From contig JAJYTI010000143.1 of NCBI GenBank assembly GCA_021793135.1, positions 1 to 5,622 of the forward strand: DNA of 5,622 nucleotides, in the 5' to 3' direction. The translations under genes were made by a program, and so were the position numbers. This document shows, in pieces, positions 1-5,622 of the stretch; the stretch's first letter is position 1; every line of letters starts with the position of its first letter. The notes below the pieces were generated by a model. It was not told the origin of the DNA and ran no database searches. It saw only the letters and a list, made by a program, of their open reading frames with translations. This stretch comes from Bacteroidota bacterium. GTDB lineage: Bacteria; Bacteroidota; Bacteroidia; Flavobacteriales; Flavobacteriaceae.

Positions 1-63
1 TGATATTGTTTTGTAACGAATATCTAAGTTTTTGGTATTTCTAAAGTAATCTATAAAATCATT

Positions 64-861
64 ATGGTAAGACAATTATTTTTGCTCCTAGCAATTATAT
101 CTTTTCTTAAAGTCCAAGCACAAAATGTTCAAATTAATTATGATGTATATAAGCATGAAACCAAGCACTACGGCATTTTAGTTAGTGGTGCAGATTCTTC
201 TTATTATAAAGAAAAGACAGAGAATGAAAAGACTATAAAAACACAAGCCGAAGAAATATATGATGGTGAAGTTGCCAAGGTAATTAAGACCCGCTTTGGT
301 AGTAAACTCCCTACTTATGTGTTTTATGATAGTGAAGAGAAAGGGATTAAGTGTATTGAATTTATAGGTGGTTTTCAAGGTAGTTCGGAAGAGCAAGCTT
401 GTTATATAGATGACATTCCCACTATGGAATGGGAAATTCAAGAAGATACCCAAGTAATATCTGGTTTTACCTGCTATAAAGCCACTACTAATTTTAGAGG
501 TAATGAGTTTGAAGTTTGGTTCACCCCAGAACTTCCGATACGTCAAGGGCCATGGAAGTTTAACAACTTGCCTGGTGCAATTTTACAAGCATATACAAAG
601 GATAAGAATTATTCTTGGAATACCACTAAACTAATCTATGATATAGAGGCGGAGGTATTACCAAGTTGTGATGATTTTGAAGTATTATCTTACGAAGAAT
701 TTGTTGAGAAAGATATTGATTTGAGAGTGGAAGCTTACAAAGAGGATCAGAAACGAGAGTTGAGGAGAAAATATGGTAATAAAATTAATTTTAATTTTGA
801 AGTAGATAGAGAAGATTTTCGATATAATAATCTAGAACTTAAGTTTGAATGGGAAGATTAG
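64..861 (+). CDS. GLPGLI family secreted protein
   Basis: This is a 265-residue exported protein of the GLPGLI family (Bacteroidota, usually about 250-300 residues, biochemical function unknown). Residues 1-19 form a signal peptide: a short charged start, a hydrophobic run (LFLLLAIISFL) and a likely cleavage after VQA before Gln20. The diagnostic block lies at about residues 152-174, where WFTPELPIRQGPWKFNNLPG is followed by AIL; the family's eponymous motif appears here as NLPGAI. Four cysteines remain after cleavage (97, 113, 137, 202), which would allow disulfides in the periplasm. The C-terminal third is rich in charged residues (KEDQKRELRRKYG). ATG 64 is the only sensible start because the signal peptide begins right there. 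The stop overlaps the start of the barrel gene downstream by 13 bases, so the product probably works with that outer-membrane protein; this is inferred from context. Family assignment is secure and the role is unknown. Confidence 0.9.
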   Translation: MVRQLFLLLAIISFLKVQAQNVQINYDVYKHETKHYGILVSGADSSYYKEKTENEKTIKTQAEEIYDGEVAKVIKTRFGSKLPTYVFYDSEEKGIKCIEFIGGFQGSSEEQACYIDDIPTMEWEIQEDTQVISGFTCYKATTNFRGNEFEVWFTPELPIRQGPWKFNNLPGAILQAYTKDKNYSWNTTKLIYDIEAEVLPSCDDFEVLSYEEFVEKDIDLRVEAYKEDQKRELRRKYGNKINFNFEVDREDFRYNNLELKFEWED

Positions 862-3518
862 CGCTTTTCCTCTTTTTTCTTTTATGTTTTTCAACACACA
901 GTATCTCTCAGACTCATGTTTATGGTGGGATACATGATGTGGATCAAAAGCCTATTGTCCAAGCAAATATTGTATTAAAAGACAGCCTCCAAAAAATACA
1001 TTCCTATACCTACTCTAATGAAAAAGGGGAATATCAATTACCCATAAAAACTATTGGGAACTTTACACTTCAGGTTAGTTCTTTAGGAATGGAAACATAT
1101 ATCCAGAATTTATATATAGAGAATTTTCAAGTACCTATTCAATTGGATGTGGTTTTACATCCCAAATCCGAAGTGTTGGAAAGTGTTCATATTGAAGTGT
1201 CTCGGCCAAAATATGAGCCGAAACAAGTTAGAGATACTACATTGATATCCGTTGCTAGTTATATTGATGGCTCAGAATTCACTGTAGAACAGTTATTGAA
1301 AAAGTTGCCTGAAATCCAAGTGCAACCAGACGGTTCCATAACAGTAGATGGTAGGGAAGTTGAAAAGGTAATGGTGGAAAATGATGATTTCTTTGGGAGA
1401 GGATATCGAATCCTGTCTAAGAATATGCCATCACATACGATTGAACAAGTAGAGATTTTAAGGAATTATTCTGAAAATCGATTATTAAAAGGAGTAGAAG
1501 AATCCTCTAAAATAGCTTTGAACTTAAAACTAAAGGAAGAAGCAAAACGAGTATGGTTTGGAAGTTTAGAAGGTACTAAAGGAGATAAAGACTTTTATGG
1601 GGCTAAAGTTAATGCAATGAACTTTGGTAAAAAGAATAAGTATTATTTTTTAGGTTTTTCTCAAAATTTAGGAAAAAGTAACGCCGAAGACTTACAAGTA
1701 TTTATGAGTAATGTATTAAAAGATCCTTCCAATTTCAATGATAGGAATCGACTTAACTACTTATTGCAATTTCAAGAGCCTTATGTGCAAGAAATGAATG
1801 CTCATATGCTTCGATTTAATGAACAGCATTTAGCTTCTGCTAATGCAATTTTCAATCCTTCAGAAGTCTTAAAAATTCATCCGATGTTAATTTATAGTAG
1901 AGATCGTGTGAATTTCTATAACTCTAATTTAGAGCAGATTAATACCGAGTCATTATCATTCACAAATCATAAGATAAATCGATTAAAAAATAAAAATGGT
2001 TTTATTTTTTTGAAGTTGCATATGGATTACGATATTGCTGAGAATCAGAAGTTGGAATCCACTACTATCGTAGAGCAAAATGATATGGATGCAAGTTCAC
2101 TGGTTCTTTTTAATGAAATCCCAACAAAAACTTCTTTGTCAAATGAAAATTCATTCTTTAAACAAGAACTTCATTATACTCATAAGTTAACTGAATCTAG
2201 TGTTGTGAGTTTTTTGGCAGATTATAACAAGAAGAATATACCACAAATCTATCAGTCCGATGGTTTCCCTACTTTTAGCTTGTTTCCTAACTTGTCAGAA
2301 GCTAGCTCTTTTGTTCAATATGCAGAACAAGAGGCAGAAGAAGTTCATCTTAAAGCAAAATTTGTTCATAGGTTTGAAAATACTTCCGTATTAGAAACTA
2401 GATTAGGACATAAGTATCAAAACGAGAATTTAAATTCCCATTTAGAACTTATAGATCAAGATAATCAAATTGAAACTCCAAAGTCATTTTTTAATCAGAC
2501 ACATTACAGACAGAATAATACCTATCTAAATGCTGAGTATAAAATCAGAGTTGAAAATGTAGATTTTTCTACCCGATTAAATGTAGGTTATTTAGGAATG
2601 CATTTGCGTAATCAAAATGAGGCTTCACAAAAGATTCATTATTATGTAGAACCTGATTTTAACATTGCTTGGAATCCATCAGGAATCCATAAATTTATTC
2701 TAAGATATTCATATCAGTTTACTCCAAGTGATTTGGTGGATTTGTATGATGGTTATGTGTTGACTGGTTTTCAAAGTTTTACAAAAGGGACGGGTGTATT
2801 AGATGCACTACGTTCTTCAAATGGTATGTTGTATTATCAATTAGGGGATTGGGGGGATAAATTTTTTGGAATTCTCACACTTAACTATATACAAAATCAC
2901 GATTTTATTTCTTCTCATTTGCTAGTGTATCCAGAAGGTATAGTACAGGAGAAAATATTAGTTAAAAATAGACAGATCTTTAATTGGGATTCGAGATGGA
3001 ATTATTATTTCGATAGAATACATAGCAACTTACAAGTAGAATTAGGTTGGTCTACAACCAATTTTAAGAATAAAGTAAACCATTCGGAATTGCGTAAGAT
3101 ACAATCCGATACTTTCACTTATGGGGTGAGTTTAGCTTCAAATTTTGATGGTTTTTTTAATTTTACTATTGGTGCCAAATGGGAGGATAAGAAAATATAT
3201 TCCGATTTGAAGTATACCTATACGGATAACTCAAGTTATTTAAATGTAAATATAAGTTTCCATGAAAGAATGGAGCTGGATTTGTTCTCAGATTACTTCC
3301 TCTTTGGCGATATCGATGGAAGTAATACTTACTATTTTTTGGATGCTAAATTATCCTACCAATTTACTGGTGATAAATTGCATTTAGAGCTTTCAGGTAA
3401 AAATTTATTTAATAATAATGAGTTTAGGATGCAGCGTATTAGTGATATCGGAGTATTCTCTACCACACATCGATTGTTACCTCGAAGGATTCTTCTTACT
3501 GCCAAGTATCGTTTTTAG
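849..3518 (+). CDS. CarboxypepD_reg-domain TonB-receptor-like outer-membrane beta-barrel protein
   Basis: This 889-residue protein is predicted to sit in the outer membrane. Residues 1-20 are a signal peptide (hydrophobic LALFLFFLLCF, cleavage near SIS/Q). About 22-105 is a carboxypeptidase-regulatory-like beta-sandwich (GGIHDVDQKPIVQANIVLKD, then YSNEKGEYQLP). About 115-230 is a plug-like region with QLLKKLPEIQV, DGSITVDGREVEKVMVENDD, FFG at 181-183, and IEQVEILRNYSENRLLKGVE. About 235-889 has the alternating aromatic pattern of barrel strands and ends in ILLTAKYRF with a terminal Phe, as outer-membrane barrels do. Length fits the family (about 850-950). I see no convincing TonB box, so active TonB-dependent transport is not shown. 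ATG 849 lies inside the end of the GLPGLI gene, and the signal peptide starts right after it, which supports this start. GLPGLI proteins commonly neighbour such barrels. The substrate is unknown. Confidence 0.88.
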   Translation: MGRLALFLFFLLCFSTHSISQTHVYGGIHDVDQKPIVQANIVLKDSLQKIHSYTYSNEKGEYQLPIKTIGNFTLQVSSLGMETYIQNLYIENFQVPIQLDVVLHPKSEVLESVHIEVSRPKYEPKQVRDTTLISVASYIDGSEFTVEQLLKKLPEIQVQPDGSITVDGREVEKVMVENDDFFGRGYRILSKNMPSHTIEQVEILRNYSENRLLKGVEESSKIALNLKLKEEAKRVWFGSLEGTKGDKDFYGAKVNAMNFGKKNKYYFLGFSQNLGKSNAEDLQVFMSNVLKDPSNFNDRNRLNYLLQFQEPYVQEMNAHMLRFNEQHLASANAIFNPSEVLKIHPMLIYSRDRVNFYNSNLEQINTESLSFTNHKINRLKNKNGFIFLKLHMDYDIAENQKLESTTIVEQNDMDASSLVLFNEIPTKTSLSNENSFFKQELHYTHKLTESSVVSFLADYNKKNIPQIYQSDGFPTFSLFPNLSEASSFVQYAEQEAEEVHLKAKFVHRFENTSVLETRLGHKYQNENLNSHLELIDQDNQIETPKSFFNQTHYRQNNTYLNAEYKIRVENVDFSTRLNVGYLGMHLRNQNEASQKIHYYVEPDFNIAWNPSGIHKFILRYSYQFTPSDLVDLYDGYVLTGFQSFTKGTGVLDALRSSNGMLYYQLGDWGDKFFGILTLNYIQNHDFISSHLLVYPEGIVQEKILVKNRQIFNWDSRWNYYFDRIHSNLQVELGWSTTNFKNKVNHSELRKIQSDTFTYGVSLASNFDGFFNFTIGAKWEDKKIYSDLKYTYTDNSSYLNVNISFHERMELDLFSDYFLFGDIDGSNTYYFLDAKLSYQFTGDKLHLELSGKNLFNNNEFRMQRISDIGVFSTTHRLLPRRILLTAKYRF

Positions 3519-3542
3519 AATAATTTGATATTTAAATTAAAT

Positions 3543-3565
3543 AAGCTTCTGCAAGCTTTCCTTTT
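3543..3565 (+). terminator. Weak hairpin after the barrel gene, possible terminator
   Basis: AAGCTT, loop CTGC, AAGCTT can form a 6-bp stem at 3543-3558 and is followed by a T-rich stretch (TTCCTTTTA). It lies 24 bases after the stop of the barrel gene. The stem is short, has only two G-C pairs, and the T run is interrupted, so termination would be inefficient at best. It may only reduce read-through into the ATPase gene. Confidence 0.3.
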
Positions 3566-3587
3566 ACATTATAAAGTTCGATTTTTG
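3557..3587 (+). promoter_or_regulatory. Candidate promoter for the AAA ATPase gene
   Basis: GATTTTTG at 3580-3587 differs from the Bacteroidota -7 consensus TAnnTTTG only in its first base. A TTT at 3557-3559, 20 bases upstream, is a poor match to the -33 TTG. Transcription would begin near 3594, about 12 bases before ATG 3606. Support is from motif matching only. Confidence 0.35.
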
Positions 3588-3605
3588 TGTGGTTAGCTTA
3601 TAGAT

Positions 3606-4346
3606 ATGGATGAACTATATATTCAAGAATTAGAGCCAGAGGTAAGTATTAGTGATTTACTTATAGAAGAAGAAAAGAGAGAGCAATTAATTAACTTTAT
3701 CAAAGAGCATAAACATGCTGAAAAACTTCTAGAAATAGGACTGCCGGTAAGCAATACTATATTGTTATATGGTGATACAGGTTGTGGTAAAACTTTTACC
3801 GCACGTATTCTAGCAGCAGAAATGGGTAAACGATTGTTGATTGTTAACCTGAGTAATATTGTATCTTCAAAGCTTGGAGATACAGCAAAAAATATAGCGA
3901 TGCTTTTTCGTAAAGCTGCTAATACGCAAGCGGTTCTGTTTATAGACGAATTAGATGCACTGGGACAAAGAAGAGATTTGGATGTTAGTGATGCCTCTGA
4001 AATGCGTCGAGTGGTAAATTCTATTTTACAACTAATTGACAATATTCCTAAAACAGTTGTGTTAGTAGGTGCTACCAATCAAATAAATCATATCGACACT
4101 GCGCTTTTACGTCGATTTGATACGAGAATAGAATATTCACTTCCAAGCAAAGAAGAATTAAATGAATATTATGATATTCTAGAAACTAAATTTCCAGTGA
4201 AATACGATGGGTTCTGTAGGCAATATGAAATTTCTTTAGCCGAGGCACAAGCACAGTATTTAATGTTTTTAAAGGAGAAAGTAATTGAAGAGCTTGAGGC
4301 TGAGGAAAAACTTTCTGTTTTACCTGAGCAAAAAATCACGAGGTAG
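3606..4346 (+). CDS. Small stand-alone AAA family ATPase
   Basis: This 246-residue cytoplasmic protein is essentially one AAA module, with no membrane segment, protease or other fused domain. A short acidic N-terminus (1-30) is followed by Walker A GDTGCGKT at 56-63, Walker B VLFIDELDALG at 110-120 (Asp114, Glu115), sensor-1 Asn158 in VGATN, and the second region of homology ALLRRFDTR at 167-174 with candidate arginine fingers Arg169/Arg170. A short helical lid (about 184-236) ends in an acidic coil. All residues for ATP binding and hydrolysis are present, so it is probably an active, oligomerising ATPase. Aligning VSSKLGD (86-92) with the usual skyvGE of classical AAA proteins puts Lys89 at the aromatic pore-loop position. 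ATG 3606 lies 87 bases after the barrel gene; no Shine-Dalgarno site is visible, as is normal here. Its 3' end overlaps the convergent pseudouridine synthase gene by 27 bases. Substrate and partner are unknown; similarity to FtsH or spastin-type AAA cores does not define a role. Confidence 0.88.
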   Translation: MDELYIQELEPEVSISDLLIEEEKREQLINFIKEHKHAEKLLEIGLPVSNTILLYGDTGCGKTFTARILAAEMGKRLLIVNLSNIVSSKLGDTAKNIAMLFRKAANTQAVLFIDELDALGQRRDLDVSDASEMRRVVNSILQLIDNIPKTVVLVGATNQINHIDTALLRRFDTRIEYSLPSKEELNEYYDILETKFPVKYDGFCRQYEISLAEAQAQYLMFLKEKVIEELEAEEKLSVLPEQKITR

Positions 4347-5210
4347 AGTCGCTGCAAATATTTTTTGAAATTTAGTGGGTAAAACATCGACGATTTGCAA
4401 AGTTGTTTTCGTTGTCGGATGTTTAAATCGCAAGGAATATGCATGTAAGTACAAACCTTTCCCTTTTAATAAGTGATTCTCGTTATAATAAGTAGGATCT
4501 CCAAGAATGGGACTTCCCATAGCAAATAAATGTTTTCTAAGCTGATGGCGTCTACCAGTAATAGGTAATAATTGTACCAACTGCAATTGCCCAAATCTAG
4601 GTGAATGTACACCATCTATAACCTGAAAATATGTTTTTGCTTCTTTATTATCAATTGGAAAATCAATGACCCCGTATTCTTTTAAATGTCCTATGCAAAT
4701 TGCATAATAAACCTTTTTTATCTTTTGACTTTCAAAAGCTTGATTTAGATATTGCAAACTGCCTCTAGTTTTACCTACAATTAGTGCACCTGTGGTAGCA
4801 AAGTCTAATCGATGTGCAGGTTGAGGTGCAATAGCGTCCTTTTTGTTGCTTGTGGATAGGTTTTGTGAAAGTGCATTTGCAATGGTTTTAAAAGAATTTC
4901 CACTAGTCAATACGCCCGCTGGTTTGTGAACAACAGCAATATATTCATCTTCATATAAAACATCTAAATCTAGATAAAATGTTTTGTGTTTGGATTCTTT
5001 AAGTGGTATTGTCAATTCAATTTTATCCCCTTTTTTGATAAATTGTGCAGTGCTTGCAGGTTTTCCATTTACCGTCACTTGCTTTCGCTGAATAGCTTTT
5101 TTTAAAGCAGACTTAGTGGGTACGGCTTCAAATATACCTACACCATAATCTTGTAATCGTTGAGGTGTGTCGGTAGCTATAGCGATATGTGTTTCGTGAT
5201 TATAGATAAT
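4320..5210 (-). CDS. RluA family RNA pseudouridine synthase, non-standard start
   Basis: The enzyme converts specific uridines in rRNA or tRNA to pseudouridine in the cytoplasm. Counted from ATT 5210 it has 296 residues, the usual length for this flavobacterial type. An S4-like RNA-binding segment covers about 18-72 (RLQDYGVGIFEAVPTKSALK, then VTVNGKPAS). The catalytic domain follows: HKPAGVLTSG at 95-104, the active-site motif HRLDFATTG at 133-141 with catalytic Asp136, TGRRHQLRKHL at 218-228 and LHA at 255-257. The only standard start in frame is GTG 5078, which would cut the S4 segment in half. Coding similarity continues upstream without interruption to a TAG at 5230-5228, with only ATT 5210 or ATC 5207 near the expected N-terminus. 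I therefore place the start at ATT 5210; a mutated ATG is the alternative. Which uridine is modified cannot be told from sequence. The 3' end overlaps the ATPase gene by 27 bases. Confidence 0.88.
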   Translation of the reverse strand: MIYNHETHIAIATDTPQRLQDYGVGIFEAVPTKSALKKAIQRKQVTVNGKPASTAQFIKKGDKIELTIPLKESKHKTFYLDLDVLYEDEYIAVVHKPAGVLTSGNSFKTIANALSQNLSTSNKKDAIAPQPAHRLDFATTGALIVGKTRGSLQYLNQAFESQKIKKVYYAICIGHLKEYGVIDFPIDNKEAKTYFQVIDGVHSPRFGQLQLVQLLPITGRRHQLRKHLFAMGSPILGDPTYYNENHLLKGKGLYLHAYSLRFKHPTTKTTLQIVDVLPTKFQKIFAATLPRDFLLR

Positions 5211-5234
5211 TTGAGATTTAAGGTAATTCTACAA

Positions 5235-5242
5235 CAAAAATA
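5235..5242 (-). promoter_or_regulatory. Candidate -7 element for the pseudouridine synthase gene
   Basis: The minus strand reads TATTTTTG, a full match to the Bacteroidota -7 consensus TAnnTTTG. Nineteen bases upstream there is GGTTT rather than a clean TTG. Transcription would start near 5228, leaving a leader of about 18 bases before ATT 5210. This would rule out the TTG codons located before the in-frame TAG as starts. Confidence 0.45.
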
Positions 5243-5276
5243 GAAGAAACAAATGGAAGAGAAACCTATAGAAAAT

Positions 5277-5312
5277 AAAAAACCCTAATATCAATTTGAT
5301 ATCAGGGTTTTT
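5277..5312 (-). terminator. Rho-independent terminator of tRNA-Phe
   Basis: On the minus strand AAAAACCCTGATATCA and TGATATTAGGGTTTTT form a long stem around the 3-base loop AAT, followed by more T residues. One pair (5287/5303) is a G-U wobble on the minus transcript but an A-C mismatch on the plus transcript, so the structure is tuned to minus-strand RNA. It begins one base after the discriminator base of tRNA-Phe. Confidence 0.85.
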
Positions 5313-5313
5313 G

Positions 5314-5386
5314 TGGTACCTCCCAGAATCGAACTGGGGACACATGGATTTTCAGTCCATTGCTCTACCAACTGAGCTAAGGTACC
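5314..5386 (-). tRNA. tRNA-Phe (anticodon GAA)
   Basis: This is a complete 73-base cloverleaf. The acceptor stem GGTACCT/AGGTACC has 7 pairs, followed by T8 and A9. The D stem is GCTC/GAGC with loop AGTTGGTA. The anticodon stem ATGGA/TCCAT carries loop CTGAAAA, with anticodon GAA at 5351-5353 reading Phe codons UUC/UUU. The variable loop is GTGTC, the T stem CCCAG/CTGGG with loop TTCGATT, and the discriminator base is A73. The 3' CCA is not encoded (ACAA follows) and must be added after transcription. It has its own promoter and terminator and appears to be a single-gene unit. I see no mismatch or sign of decay. Confidence 0.97.
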
Positions 5387-5431
5387 GCCCATTGCTTACG
5401 AAGAGAGCCATTCCCTTCTTGCAAAGTGATG

Positions 5432-5463
5432 CAAATATAAATCGGTTTTTCTAATTACCAAAA
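5432..5463 (-). promoter_or_regulatory. Bacteroidota-type promoter for tRNA-Phe
   Basis: The minus strand carries TTTTG at 5463-5459, a 19-base spacer, and TATATTTG at 5439-5432. Both elements and the spacing match the -33/-7 consensus (TTTG, 19-20 bases, TAnnTTTG) of Bacteroidota primary sigma factors. Transcription should start near 5426, giving a 5' leader of about 40 bases to be removed by RNase P. Confidence 0.8.
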
Positions 5464-5535
5464 CTTTATTTGTTTTTATTTTTAAAATAACGCTCTAAAG
5501 GCCCATTGCATATATAGTTTTCGAGTTTTATTTCC

Positions 5536-5543
5536 TATTTTCG
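5536..5543 (+). promoter_or_regulatory. Possible plus-strand -7 element at the right edge
   Basis: TATTTTCG differs from TAnnTTTG at one position. No TTG sits at the proper 19-23 base distance; the nearest upstream TTG (5506-5508) is 27 bases away. If used, it would start transcription near 5550 and serve whatever is encoded beyond 5550 on the plus strand. It would be divergent from tRNA-Phe. Confidence 0.3.
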
Positions 5544-5549
5544 TAGCTT

Positions 5550-5606
5550 ATGTTGGTTGTAATTCAGATGGTTACGATGGTTGATGAAGGTTGGTGGTTC
5601 TTTTGA
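5550..5606 (+). CDS. Possible leader peptide with Trp-Trp-Phe-Phe end
   Basis: This is an 18-residue ORF reading MLVVIQMVTMVDEGWWFF and then TGA. The tandem Trp and Phe codons right before the stop resemble leader peptides that govern attenuation of aromatic amino acid genes. No hairpin or structural gene can be seen because the window ends 16 bases later. Short ORFs arise by chance, and a different-frame ORF beginning at 5584 competes with it. Confidence 0.25.
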   Translation: MLVVIQMVTMVDEGWWFF

Positions 5607-5622
5607 GATATTTTTTAAAAAA
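5584..5622 (+). CDS. Possible start of a gene leaving the window
   Basis: From ATG 5584 a reading frame stays open to the last base (MKVGGSFEIFFKK, 13 codons). It is closed upstream by TAA at 5560-5562. It would have a leader of about 34 bases if the weak promoter at 5536 is used. This is too short to recognise and is an alternative to the overlapping mini-ORF at 5550. Confidence 0.25.
   Translation, partial: MKVGGSFEIFFKK

Noticed and set aside
1..63. Promoter for the GLPGLI/barrel pair
   Set aside because: TTTG at 31-34 and TATAAAAT at 52-59 are present, but spacing (17) and the -7 sequence do not fit TAnnTTTG; TAAGTTTTTG at 25-34 is also off-consensus. No confident call.
178..546. 122-codon minus-strand ORF inside the GLPGLI gene
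   Set aside because: It is antisense to a well-supported gene, has low-complexity hydrophobic/aromatic content typical of a shadow frame, and shows no recognisable domain.
849..890. Lipoprotein signal in the barrel protein (Cys13)
   Set aside because: The residues before Cys13 are FLL, lacking the small residue at -1 of a lipobox, and an outer-membrane barrel would use signal peptidase I.
3623..4078. 151-codon minus-strand ORF inside the AAA ATPase gene
   Set aside because: It lies entirely opposite the Walker A/B coding region; its Ser/Leu/Ile-rich sequence is a shadow of the conserved ATPase codons.
4169..4444. 91-codon minus-strand ORF across the ATPase/pseudouridine synthase junction
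   Set aside because: It overlaps both real genes, matches no family and has no promoter.
5314..5386. tRNA-Phe as an integration site of a mobile element
   Set aside because: No integrase and no duplicated tRNA 3' segment are visible in the window.
5315..5386. GGTACC palindromes at both ends of the tRNA gene
   Set aside because: They are the two paired strands of the tRNA acceptor stem, not an inverted repeat of a mobile element.

Overview
The window is AT-rich and reads as chromosomal DNA of a member of the Bacteroidota, most likely a flavobacterium. Three things support this. A GLPGLI-family secreted protein is paired with a CarboxypepD_reg-type outer-membrane barrel. The genes lack Shine-Dalgarno sites. 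The tRNA gene carries a textbook Bacteroidota promoter (TTTTG, 19 bases, TATATTTG).

Layout: positions 64-3518 hold a two-gene plus-strand unit, a small GLPGLI-family exported protein followed by an 889-residue TonB-receptor-like outer-membrane protein. The two reading frames overlap by 13 bases, so they are probably co-transcribed and translationally coupled. After an 87-base gap with a small hairpin and a weak promoter candidate comes a compact, stand-alone AAA-type ATPase (3606-4346). It converges on, and overlaps by 27 bases, a minus-strand RluA-family RNA pseudouridine synthase (4320 to about 5210). That gene has no ATG, GTG or TTG at the place where homology says it should start; an in-frame ATT sits there instead. 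Farther right is a complete minus-strand tRNA-Phe (anticodon GAA) with its own promoter and an abutting terminator. The last 120 bases hold a possible plus-strand promoter, followed by either a short Trp-Trp-Phe-Phe peptide ORF or the first codons of a gene that leaves the window.

The first pair probably acts in the cell envelope on an unknown substrate. The pseudouridine synthase and tRNA-Phe belong to the translation apparatus. The ATPase has no visible partner. I see no mobile element, CRISPR array, defence system or clearly new multi-gene system. The points most worth a second look are the non-standard start of the pseudouridine synthase, the unusual pore-loop position of the ATPase, and the possible aromatic-amino-acid leader peptide at the right edge.
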